A DNA stretch of 7,960 nucleotides from Kiritimatiellia bacterium (GTDB lineage Bacteria; Verrucomicrobiota; Kiritimatiellia; RFP12; UBA1067), in the NCBI GenBank assembly GCA_017411125.1, contig JAFPNP010000351.1, positions 1-7,960 of the forward strand, read 5' to 3'. The position numbers and the translations under genes were made by a program. Within the stretch, counting starts at the first letter, position 1; each line of letters starts with the position of its first letter. The notes beneath the pieces are model-generated. The model saw only the letters and a list, made by a program, of their open reading frames with translations, was not told the origin of the DNA and made no database searches. Below are positions 1-6,302 of this stretch, one piece after another.

Positions 1-768
1 CATCGTCATGGCGTCGCCCATGACAAGCCACCCGAACACGGCTGCAAAGACGCTTTCAAGGCTCAGCACGATCGACGCTATCACGACGGAGATTTTTTTC
101 TGTCCAAGACACTGGAGAATATGCGATATGCCGCTTATGCCAACGCCGAGGAACAACAAGGCCGGCAGCCCGGCTGCGAACGCATCCCAGCTCGCCCGCG
201 AAACCTCTGACGGCAAAAACACGAACGGCAGCGCCACGAGCCCCGCGACCAGCATCTCCACCTGGCAGAACTTCAGCGGATCTCCATTGCGCACGCCGCG
301 GTCCAGCACCATTATCTGCAAAGCATAGGCGACCGCGCACAGCAGCGTCCATATCTCGCCCTTCCCCATGCCAAACGGCCCGCCCACGCATATCAGCCAC
401 GTCCCGACGACGGCCGCCGCGACGGCGATCCACGTCGCCCAGCCGGTTCGCCGGCCTATGAAAACGCCTATGATCGGAATGATCAGCACGTAGTTTGCGG
501 TAAGGAAAGCGGACACGCCCGGCGTCGTGTACTCTATGCCGATCTGCTGCGTCACCAACGCCACGAACAGCAGCACGCCCCCGATTCCTCCATATGTCAG
601 CTCGACGCGCCCGACGCGCCCGCGCCTGGCTGACACAAGCCAGAGGAACGCGCCTGCGGAAAGACATCTGTAGCAGTTTATCGCGAACGGGCCAAAATGG
701 TCGACTCCCGCTTTCTGGGCGAGAAACGACGCGCCGTTGAGAATCGTGCAGAGAATCAGTTCTATCAT
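1..768 (-). CDS. DMT/EamA-family permease, 3' end outside window
   Basis: Inner-membrane protein of the drug/metabolite transporter superfamily (EamA type); the substrate cannot be told from sequence. The frame is open from ATG at 768 to base 1, giving 256 codons of a family usually near 280-300 residues, so only the last part is missing. The translation begins MIELILCTILNGASFLAQKA and is a string of hydrophobic helices. Visible segments include the first helix, GGIGGVLLFVALVTQQIGIEY, VSAFLTANYVLIIPIIGVF, WIAVAAAVVGTWLICVGG and ALLFLGVGISGISHILQ. The last visible part (LGQKKISVVIASIVLSLESV, then FAAVFGWLVMGD) is the very typical second EamA repeat ending. The start lies 16 bases after the upp stop with no strong Shine-Dalgarno, so it is probably translated by coupling from upp. 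The link to uracil uptake is only positional. Confidence is high for the family and low for the function. Confidence 0.85.
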   Translation of the reverse strand, partial: MIELILCTILNGASFLAQKAGVDHFGPFAINCYRCLSAGAFLWLVSARRGRVGRVELTYGGIGGVLLFVALVTQQIGIEYTTPGVSAFLTANYVLIIPIIGVFIGRRTGWATWIAVAAAVVGTWLICVGGPFGMGKGEIWTLLCAVAYALQIMVLDRGVRNGDPLKFCQVEMLVAGLVALPFVFLPSEVSRASWDAFAAGLPALLFLGVGISGISHILQCLGQKKISVVIASIVLSLESVFAAVFGWLVMGDAMTM

Positions 769-784
769 GCCGTCGCTACTCTTG

Positions 785-1405
785 TCACAACGTACCGAAA
801 ATGCGGTCGCCCGCGTCGCCGAGGCCGGGCACTATGTAGTAGTGCGAGTTGAGCCGCTCGTCCATGACGGCGGAAAACACCGGCACGTCCGGATGCTCGC
901 GCTCGAACCGGGAAACGCCCTCCGGCGCGGATATGAGGTTCAAGAATTTGATGCGGCGGTAGCCGAGGCTCTTGAGCTGCGTCACGGCGTCGCAGGCGGA
1001 TCCGCCCGTCGCCAGCATAGGATCGATAACTATCGCCAGCTCGTCTCCTTTGGCGGGCGGCACCTTCGCGTAGTACGGAACCGGCTCGGCGGTCTGCTCG
1101 TTGCGCTGCATTCCAAGCACGCCGACTTTTGCATAGGGAAGCACTCCGAGCATGGCGTCGAGCATCCCCATGCCAGCCCGAAGAATAGGGACGAGCACGA
1201 TGCGCTCGTCGACAAGGCCGCCGGTCGTCTCCGCCACAGGCGTGGCCACTGGAACAGTCCGCAGCCGAAGATCTTTCAGTGCCTCGAAAGCCAGATATAC
1301 GGTGATCTCGGCCACAAGCTCGCGAAAGAGCTTGGGCGGCGTCGCCCTGTCGCGCATGAGCGTGATGCGATGCGACACAAGCGGATGGTTTGCGATTGAA
1401 TGCAT
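785..1405 (-). CDS. upp: uracil phosphoribosyltransferase
   Basis: Cytosolic pyrimidine-salvage enzyme that makes UMP from uracil and PRPP. The 206-residue product matches the usual length of about 208. It starts MHSIANHPLVSHRITLMRD, the family N-terminus in which a conserved HPLV precedes the LMRD segment. It carries VLVPILRAGMGMLD, then GMQRNEQTAEPVPYY, the PRPP-binding loop IDPMLATGGSA (about residues 128-138), and the C-terminal uracil-binding stretch IVPGLGDAGDRIFGT. No key segment is missing. An AGAGGA ribosome-binding site at 1414-1419 sits 8 bases before the ATG, and a sigma-70-like promoter lies just upstream, so the gene is transcribed independently of the exported-hydrolase cassette. 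The permease gene follows after 16 bases and is probably in the same mRNA. Identification is certain from motif order. Confidence 0.97.
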   Translation of the reverse strand: MHSIANHPLVSHRITLMRDRATPPKLFRELVAEITVYLAFEALKDLRLRTVPVATPVAETTGGLVDERIVLVPILRAGMGMLDAMLGVLPYAKVGVLGMQRNEQTAEPVPYYAKVPPAKGDELAIVIDPMLATGGSACDAVTQLKSLGYRRIKFLNLISAPEGVSRFEREHPDVPVFSAVMDERLNSHYYIVPGLGDAGDRIFGTL

Positions 1406-1413
1406 TTCTCGGT

Positions 1414-1419
1414 TCCTCT
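1414..1419 (-). promoter_or_regulatory. ribosome binding site of upp
   Basis: AGAGGA on the minus strand, 8 bases before the ATG at 1405. It supports the MHSIANHPLV start of upp. Confidence 0.6.
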
Positions 1420-1434
1420 TCTCCGTTGCCGCGA

Positions 1435-1463
1435 ATTATATCACTTCAACGGCGCAAATGCAA
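1435..1463 (-). promoter_or_regulatory. sigma-70-like promoter of upp
   Basis: On the minus strand, TTGCAT (1463-1458), a 17-base spacer and a perfect TATAAT (1440-1435). The expected transcription start is near 1428, giving a leader of a little over 20 bases that contains the AGAGGA ribosome-binding site. The -35 box matches consensus at only three positions; the -10 box and the spacing are ideal. The promoter lies in the 90-base gap between the metallo-hydrolase stop and upp. Confidence 0.6.
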
Positions 1464-1467
1464 ACTT

Positions 1468-1479
1468 CCGCCAAGGCGG
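1468..1479 (-). other. short inverted repeat between the hydrolase cassette and upp
   Basis: CCGCC-TT-GGCGG on the minus strand, 17 bases after the metallo-hydrolase stop codon. It could fold into a tiny GC-rich hairpin and might pause or weakly end transcription of the upstream cassette. It has no T-run after it and only a two-base centre, so it is not a convincing intrinsic terminator. It abuts the -35 region of the upp promoter. Confidence 0.25.
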
Positions 1480-1495
1480 CGCATGTCCGTATCTT

Positions 1496-2581
1496 TCACA
1501 CGATGCGGTCGCCCCATACCGGCATGGCGGCCTTGAAGCCCGCCTCGCGGAGTCCGCGCACCCTCTGGAGCGGTTCATCCTCGAACGCGACACAGCGGTA
1601 TTTGCCGGGGATGTGGCCAAGCTCCTGGTGGTGAAGCGTCACGAAGAGTTTAGCCGGCATGGTCCTCCGCGCAGCCTTCAGGAAGTCGAGATTTATAGCG
1701 CAGTGCCCCATGAAGATGTCGGGCTTGCCCTTCGGCTTCAGGTGGTCGTAGCGGTTGCAGTCGCCGGAGTGGAAGATCGTGAATGCATTCGGACCGTCGC
1801 CGCAGACGACCTCGAACGTCGTGACGGCCCACGGCAGCCACGTCTGATGGTCGGCCGCGACGGCGTGGATCGTGACGTCCTTGAACTTGAACGTCTTGTC
1901 GAACTCCCTGCAATACCACCTTTTGCACAGGTAGAAGTTGGATATGACGGGCTTGTCCGCCGCTCTCATGGCGTTGAGCATCTGGGGGTCGTAGTGGTCG
2001 CCGTGGTTGTGCGAGACGAGCAGGAAGTCGAGATGCTCCACGAGGCGCATGTCCTGGCGGTGAAACACGTCGATGCCGAACGCGCACGACTTCGTCTTCA
2101 CCAGAATGCCCATGTTGTAGAGATACCAGATGGCGGGCGTGTCGCCCGTAACCTTCGTGGACACGAACTGGTCGAAGACGCGGTCGAACGCCTTGTCGTA
2201 CCAACGCATGACCGGGAACGCGGCGTGGATGGCGTCGATGCGCTTCCGCGGCGTCTGGCTGTGAAGGCAGGGGAGGAACGCGCGCGACGTGGACATGCGG
2301 TCGATCGCGCGCTGCACGACGCGGAGCGCGGGGAGGCGTTTCTCGTCGTCATACATCCCCGTCGCTTCGAGCTGCCTGATCGCGCCGTCGAACTCCTCGT
2401 CCGTCACGGCCGCCACGTCATGCGCCGGATTGGGATCGTTCTTATTCATACGGCCTTTGACCACCTTGGTCTGCGCCGTGGCCATGCCGGCCGTCACGGC
2501 CGCGCCCAGGGCGATGAACGCGCGCCTGTTGACCGTGCGACTTCCCGAATGCGTCTTTCCTTGCTTGGCTTTCTCTTTCAT
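1496..2581 (-). CDS. Tat-signal metallo-beta-lactamase-fold hydrolase
   Basis: A 361-residue predicted exported metal-dependent hydrolase. The N-terminus has a twin-arginine signal (NRRAFIALGAAVTAGMATAQ, residues 18-37), which suggests export folded, possibly with metal already bound. The metallo-beta-lactamase metal motif is SHNHGDHYD (residues 190-198: H191, H193, D195, H196). It is followed by a possible further metal ligand in AADH (H245), the HSGD motif (residues 271-274) and a late TLHHQELGH stretch (residues 315-323), the expected order for this fold. The style resembles UlaG-like/metal-dependent hydrolases rather than antibiotic beta-lactamases; the substrate is unknown. About 130 residues precede the domain, more than usual, and may be an accessory region. 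The ATG at 2581 has AAGGG 9 bases upstream, overlapping the TGA of the beta-helix gene, so the two are probably translationally coupled. It is the last gene of a three-gene exported cassette. Confidence 0.8.
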   Translation of the reverse strand: MKEKAKQGKTHSGSRTVNRRAFIALGAAVTAGMATAQTKVVKGRMNKNDPNPAHDVAAVTDEEFDGAIRQLEATGMYDDEKRLPALRVVQRAIDRMSTSRAFLPCLHSQTPRKRIDAIHAAFPVMRWYDKAFDRVFDQFVSTKVTGDTPAIWYLYNMGILVKTKSCAFGIDVFHRQDMRLVEHLDFLLVSHNHGDHYDPQMLNAMRAADKPVISNFYLCKRWYCREFDKTFKFKDVTIHAVAADHQTWLPWAVTTFEVVCGDGPNAFTIFHSGDCNRYDHLKPKGKPDIFMGHCAINLDFLKAARRTMPAKLFVTLHHQELGHIPGKYRCVAFEDEPLQRVRGLREAGFKAAMPVWGDRIV

Positions 2582-2590
2582 GGCTGTTTG

Positions 2591-2595
2591 CCCTT
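2591..2595 (-). promoter_or_regulatory. ribosome binding site of the metallo-hydrolase
   Basis: AAGGG on the minus strand, 9 bases before the ATG at 2581. Its first base belongs to the TGA stop of the upstream beta-helix gene (TGAAGGG), which points to translational coupling. Confidence 0.5.
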
Positions 2596-4199
2596 CACTT
2601 GTTCTGTTCTAAGTCCAGAAGTCCCCGCAGTGCGCCGTTCTCCACCACCTTCACGTTTCGGAACATCCATTTGTTCGGGCTGAGGCGCAAGGGCCTGCCG
2701 CTCTTCGTCGTCACGTTGCGGAGCACGACCTCCTCCGCAACATGATAAGGATACTTCTCCACGTAGCTGGCGTCGGTGTTCTTCGGGTTGAACATTCCGA
2801 ACACGAACGGCCCGTCGTAATTCTCCGGAAAGCCGGAGTCGTCGATTGCAAGGCCGTCGAACACGATCCGGCGCGGCATGAAGCACTCGTATCCGAAGTC
2901 GTGCCAGTCGATGCTGGATCCATTGACGAGCGTGACGGCGGACGTTTTGCCCTTGCGTGGAACGAACGTGCAGTTGCGCACGACGAGGTTTCCGCGCCAT
3001 GTGCTGCCGTAGTCGCCGCGCAAGTTGAAGAACGAACCGCTGCGCACCGTCGTGTTCTCGACGAGGAACGTTCCGAATCCAATCGCGTTTATGCCCATGT
3101 AGCCGAGTTCGCAGTTGCGGACAGTCGCGTTCGCCACGCCCATGTGCGCGTCGAAGCGCGAAAACGTGCAACCGTCGTAAAGCAGGTTCCTGCAGTAGTT
3201 CGAGCCGAAGATGCCCCAGTAGCATCCGTCGTTTATGTCCGTCGTCTGGCGGCAATTGACGAATGAGACGTTGACGGCGTTGTTGGCGGAGATGTCGTAC
3301 GATCCCATGCTGACCGGATTGCCCGCCGCGCCGACCGTGCGATAGGTTCTGTGCGCGGTGAAAACGCAGTTGGACACCATGACGTTTGCGGCAAGAGAGA
3401 CAGAGATGAATCCACTGTAGGGCGCGCCGTGGTCGCCTTCTCCCGTCATGTCGTGGCGAAGGCCCTCGATGCGCACGTTCGACCGGTTGACGTCGAAACC
3501 GCGCCCGAAGTACGTGTACCTGGATTCGGCCTGGTTGGCTATCGTCGTGAAACGTCCGCCCCTGACGGTGAGCGTCTTCGCGTCGAGAGGATGCGCGATG
3601 GCGCGCGTTACTTTGCCATAGTTCCAGATTACGGGCGTGGAGGGATCGACCGTGCCGTCCGCCGCCGCGAGCAGCACCTCCCGCTTGGGTCTGCCGCCGT
3701 TCTGGTTGAGGCCGTAGCGGATGTACTGGCGCACGGTGGCGTCCACAACCTCCACGAGCGACGGGCCGGGCAGTTCGATGCCGAGATTCTTCTGTCCGCT
3801 CGCAAGCGTGGTCATGCCCTTAACCGCAACAGGCCGCGCGGAATGTGAAATGCGGAATACCGGCGTCGAACGCTTGTCGAGCGGGACCTCGCGGTCGTCG
3901 ATCACGAACGACGCGGTGCCGAAATCGACGTCCGTGCGTATGTCGGCGGTCCGTGCGCCGCCGCCGATGTAGTACGTCCTGCCGTCGCCGGCCCTCACGG
4001 GCAGGCCCTTCTTGTTTGCGGCTGCATGGGCGGCGACTATCGCGGCCATGTCGTCTGCCTTGCCGTCCCCCGCCGCTCCGAACTCTTCGTACGTGACCAC
4101 GTCAGCCGCGCAGACGGCCCCCGCGACGAGCGCCGCGCCGATGGCGCATACGCCTTTGCGGAGCAGAGCGCCAGGTTTCCAGTTCAGGGGAGTTTTCAT
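2595..4199 (-). CDS. exported right-handed beta-helix protein, pectate-lyase superfamily
   Basis: A 534-residue secreted protein. Residues 1-31 form a Sec signal peptide with a hydrophobic core (GVCAIGAALVAGAVCA) and a likely cut after the last alanine. The mature N-terminus, TYEEFGAAGDGKADDMAAI (about residues 36-54), is the hallmark opening of the pectate-lyase-type/epimerase beta-helix family (Pfam Pectate_lyase_3), followed by a GRTYYIGG segment. After that come repeated short beta-strand coils with Asn-Cys or Asn-Gly turns (VMVSNCVF, VSFVNCR, LLYDGCTF, ATVRNCELG, LVVRNCTFVP), as in a parallel beta-helix. The fold is clear, but the reaction is not: such proteins may be polysaccharide lyases, hydrolases, epimerases or non-catalytic binding proteins. 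The gene lies 15 bases after the glycoside hydrolase and 13 bases before the metallo-hydrolase, so it probably acts with them on an external glycan. Confidence 0.85.
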   Translation of the reverse strand: MKTPLNWKPGALLRKGVCAIGAALVAGAVCAADVVTYEEFGAAGDGKADDMAAIVAAHAAANKKGLPVRAGDGRTYYIGGGARTADIRTDVDFGTASFVIDDREVPLDKRSTPVFRISHSARPVAVKGMTTLASGQKNLGIELPGPSLVEVVDATVRQYIRYGLNQNGGRPKREVLLAAADGTVDPSTPVIWNYGKVTRAIAHPLDAKTLTVRGGRFTTIANQAESRYTYFGRGFDVNRSNVRIEGLRHDMTGEGDHGAPYSGFISVSLAANVMVSNCVFTAHRTYRTVGAAGNPVSMGSYDISANNAVNVSFVNCRQTTDINDGCYWGIFGSNYCRNLLYDGCTFSRFDAHMGVANATVRNCELGYMGINAIGFGTFLVENTTVRSGSFFNLRGDYGSTWRGNLVVRNCTFVPRKGKTSAVTLVNGSSIDWHDFGYECFMPRRIVFDGLAIDDSGFPENYDGPFVFGMFNPKNTDASYVEKYPYHVAEEVVLRNVTTKSGRPLRLSPNKWMFRNVKVVENGALRGLLDLEQNK

Positions 4200-4214
4200 T
4201 TTCGGTTTCCGGTG

Positions 4215-5333
4215 TTATTTTCGCCGCGCCCAGCTCCGGAAGACCTCCTCGGCCTTCTTGCCGCGAATCGTAAAATCCCGCGCACGTATCTGTTCGCGCG
4301 TACGACCCTTGCGCCTCGGCCAGAGCTGATCCCACGTCCACCAGTGAAATCCCCGGCACCACGACTCATGCGCAAACACGCGGAACAAAGCCTCCATGTA
4401 TCTGGCCTGCTCCTCCTCGTCCGGCTTCGCATTGAAACCAAGGCCGGACGGCGCCGCGGCGGCGTCCTTGGTCGACGAACAGCCGCACTCGCCAAACACG
4501 ATCGGCTTGCCCGTCGCCTGAGCGATCTCAGACATCCGCGCGTGTGCGCCTTTGAGACGCTCCGCCATCTCCTCGACCGAAAGCGCCTTCCCCTTGTCCG
4601 CATCCGTCCGTGCAGGGCAATAATAACTGATTGTCAGATAGTCGAGCGAATGGAACCAGTGATTCGGATCCGAGAGGCATTTCTTGAAATCCACGACGCC
4701 CGTATGAAGCGTGTGGCAACTCGTGACGGGCCCGGAATACACGCTGCGCACGGCGGCAATAACTTTTTTCCACTTGCCGCTCTCTTCCACCATGCGGTCA
4801 AGTTCGCTGTCCAGACAGAACACCTCGCATTGCGTGCGTTCGGCAATGCGCGCGTAGTAGGCGCTGCGCGCGGCCATGGAGTCGAACCACTTCGCGCGTT
4901 CCCGCGTGGCGCGGCCCGGCATGCGTACGCGGTCCGGAGTCATCCACACGTTGAGCCGCCCCATGCCGTCCTTGCACTCGAGCATGGGGCGCAGCTGCAC
5001 CTTCATGCCTTTGGCGTGGATGAGGTCGATGGCGTCCATGAGTTCGATGTCGTTCGGGGTGAGGGCGAAATCTTTGTACTGGAAGGATGAGGAACAGGCG
5101 TCCTGCCATACGGTCGGCACCACCGTCACCCACGTCGCGCCCGCACGGGCGATGGCGTCGATCTCCGCCTTGGCCTCGACCGAGCCGAAATATCCGTTCG
5201 TGGCGTAGAAGCCGAACGTCACGCCCCACTGCATGCCATCCGGTATTTTTGCGCGGCACGCCGACGATGCTCCAACTGCCGCGGCGCACAATGCGGCGAG
5301 TTTCGCAACTGCGAAAAAAGACAAGGTTTTCAT
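4215..5333 (-). CDS. exported GH113-like TIM-barrel glycoside hydrolase
   Basis: A 372-residue secreted enzyme resembling family GH113 (beta-mannanase-type, clan A barrel). Residues 1-25 are a signal peptide (FFAVAKLAALCAAAVGASSA) followed by Cys26, so it could be a lipoprotein, although the lipobox lacks the usual Leu. The barrel landmarks come in order: WGVTFGFYATNGYFG; ATWVTVVPTVWQD (67-79); KGMKVQLRPMLECKDG (108-123); VFCLDSELDRM (171-181, candidate acid/base E177); KPIVFGECGCSSTKDAAAAP (277-296, candidate nucleophile E282); and WCRGFHWWTWDQLWP (325-339). The segment order and the spacing of the two glutamates fit GH113; beta-mannan is the best guess at substrate, but other beta-glycans are possible. 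The ATG at 5333 was chosen over a TTG at 5369 because it opens the signal peptide and because a TATAAT lies 7 bases upstream. It has no Shine-Dalgarno, so translation is probably leaderless. It is the first gene of the three-gene cassette. Confidence 0.72.
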   Translation of the reverse strand: MKTLSFFAVAKLAALCAAAVGASSACRAKIPDGMQWGVTFGFYATNGYFGSVEAKAEIDAIARAGATWVTVVPTVWQDACSSSFQYKDFALTPNDIELMDAIDLIHAKGMKVQLRPMLECKDGMGRLNVWMTPDRVRMPGRATRERAKWFDSMAARSAYYARIAERTQCEVFCLDSELDRMVEESGKWKKVIAAVRSVYSGPVTSCHTLHTGVVDFKKCLSDPNHWFHSLDYLTISYYCPARTDADKGKALSVEEMAERLKGAHARMSEIAQATGKPIVFGECGCSSTKDAAAAPSGLGFNAKPDEEEQARYMEALFRVFAHESWCRGFHWWTWDQLWPRRKGRTREQIRARDFTIRGKKAEEVFRSWARRK

Positions 5334-5340
5334 GCGCAGG

Positions 5341-5369
5341 ATTATACCAAAAAATCCAACTGGCCGCAA
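5341..5369 (-). promoter_or_regulatory. promoter of the exported-hydrolase cassette, probably leaderless
   Basis: On the minus strand, TTGCGG (5369-5364), a 17-base spacer ending in TTTTTTGG, and a perfect TATAAT (5346-5341). Only seven bases (CCTGCGC) separate the -10 box from the ATG at 5333, so transcription should begin at or next to the start codon. There is no Shine-Dalgarno, in agreement with a leaderless mRNA. The -10 box contains the TAA that would end the frame-restored radical SAM zinc ribbon. TTTTGGTATAAT is identical to the -10 region in front of the Memo-AMMECR1 gene. Confidence 0.6.
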
Positions 5370-5450
5370 AACGGCAACAACGCTCGCCCGGATTGGCGCA
5401 CGGCTTCATCTCCGTGCCGCAGCGTCCACAGAAGCGGAGATTCTTCATCT
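5342..5450 (-). pseudogene. out-of-frame C-terminal zinc ribbon of the radical SAM gene
   Basis: Directly after the radical SAM stop codon (5453-5451), the next frame reads LKMKNLRFCGRCGTEMKPC and continues to GERCCRF near 5368. There a further -1 shift, at a run of four T, gives CGQLDFLV and a TAA at 5344-5342. Joined, these give two Cys-x-x-Cys knuckles (CGRC and CRFC) and a short tail. This matches the C-terminal zinc ribbon that full-length AmmeMemoRadiSam radical SAM enzymes carry a few residues after their conserved VGNV-like segment; here the enzyme stops at VLVGNC. The stretch therefore looks like the gene's own 3' end put out of frame by two one-base losses, through decay or sequencing error. 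Alternatively it is a tiny separate ORF with ATG at 5448, or chance. Confidence 0.55.
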
Positions 5451-6302
5451 TCAGCAGTTCCCGACAAGTACGCGACCGAGACGCAAACGTGCGACTTCGG
5501 CAAGGCGGCGAACTGTCGCAACGGGCGTCGGCTCTGCATCCGCCATCCGCCAACGGGGAAAGAAGCGCGTGACATGAAGCGGAATGTCCGGCGAAACGGA
5601 GGCGATAAAAGCGGCGATCGCGTCGATGTCGGCATCCGAATCGTTTCGGCCCGGAACGACGAGCGTCGTCACCTCGACGTGGCAGCCCGCCAAATGAAGG
5701 ATCCGGATGGCTCTGCAAACTACCGCGAAATCGCCGCCCGCCCAATCGTAGAACTCCTGCGACGGACCTTTCAAGTCGATGTTCGCGGCGTCGATGAGCG
5801 GCGCGATTTCCTCTACGACGTTCGCCTCCGCGCAGCCGTTGGAGACGAGAACATTCGCCATTCCTCTTGCACGGACTTCACGGGCGCAATCGCGCACGAA
5901 CTCCCACCCGACGAGCGGCTCGTTGTATGTGTAGGCAAGGCCTATGTTCCCGCGTTCGGCCTTCAGCCGCAGCGCGGCATCGGCAAGTTCGGCCGGCGTC
6001 GCCATCTGAAACGCGGCCTCGCATTCGCCGCGCTGCGAGATGGCGTCGTTCTGGCAAAACGGACAGCGCATGTTGCAACCGTAGCTGCCCACGGAGAGGA
6101 CCTTGCTTCCCGGCTCGAAAAACGCAATGGGTTTCTTTTCTATAGGGTCGAGGGCGAGGGACGTGATGCGCCCGTAATTCGCGCACACTACCATGCCGCC
6201 ATTTACTTCGCGTGCGCGGCAGAACCCCTTCTCGCCGTCGGCGAGACGGCAATGGCGCGGACAGACGGCGCAGACTGCTCTCGCCCCCGCCGCGTCACTC
6301 AT
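5451..6302 (-). CDS. AmmeMemoRadiSam-system radical SAM enzyme (C-terminus apparently truncated)
   Basis: Radical S-adenosylmethionine enzyme of the AmmeMemoRadiSam set, related to pyruvate formate-lyase-activating enzymes; the substrate is unknown. As annotated it has 283 residues, shorter than full-length relatives because the C-terminal ribbon is out of frame. It opens with a four-cysteine N-terminal motif (C11, C14, C18, C28 around CAVCPRHCRLADGEKGFC). It then has SLALDPIEKKPIAFFEPGSK, the Fe4S4 motif GCNMRCPFCQN (C76, C80, C83), AYTYNEPLVGWEF, NIDLKGPSQEFY, HVEVTTLVVPGRNDSD and HVTRFFPRWRM, all typical of the family. The ATG at 6302 is chosen over the longer open frame (to 6464) because it begins just before the four-cysteine motif and has GGAGGT five bases upstream. 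It overlaps the Memo-AMMECR1 stop by 8 bases (ATGAGTGA), a sign of strict co-translation. Confidence 0.9.
   Translation of the reverse strand: MSDAAGARAVCAVCPRHCRLADGEKGFCRAREVNGGMVVCANYGRITSLALDPIEKKPIAFFEPGSKVLSVGSYGCNMRCPFCQNDAISQRGECEAAFQMATPAELADAALRLKAERGNIGLAYTYNEPLVGWEFVRDCAREVRARGMANVLVSNGCAEANVVEEIAPLIDAANIDLKGPSQEFYDWAGGDFAVVCRAIRILHLAGCHVEVTTLVVPGRNDSDADIDAIAAFIASVSPDIPLHVTRFFPRWRMADAEPTPVATVRRLAEVARLRLGRVLVGNC

Noticed and set aside
56..667. Minus-strand open frame of 203 codons at the left end
   Set aside because: Arg-rich composition. The correct frame is the neighbouring one, which encodes an unmistakable multi-helix EamA permease but has no stop inside the window.
1464..1495. 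Intrinsic terminator after the metallo-hydrolase
   Set aside because: The CCGCC/GGCGG repeat has only a two-base centre and no T-run, so it does not meet the usual pattern.
1400..2683. Plus-strand open frame of 427 codons opposite the metallo-hydrolase and the start of upp
   Set aside because: It is Arg/Val/His-rich with no recognisable motif, and lies antisense to a gene with clear Tat and HxHxDH motifs. Long antisense frames are expected in GC-rich DNA.
4026..5090. Plus-strand open frame of 354 codons opposite the glycoside hydrolase and the beta-helix gene
   Set aside because: Low-information Arg/His/Ala composition that crosses the boundary of two well-supported minus-strand genes; an antisense shadow.
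5334..5369. 12-codon extension of the glycoside hydrolase to a TTG start
   Set aside because: It would put MRPVGFFGIILR before a complete signal peptide, has no ribosome-binding site and would lie in the promoter.
5342..5450. Remnant of a NUDIX/NudC-type hydrolase zinc ribbon
   Set aside because: The FCGRCG motif first suggested it, but the position just after VLVGNC of the radical SAM protein and the short tail after the second Cys pair fit that enzyme's own C-terminus better, and no NUDIX box follows.
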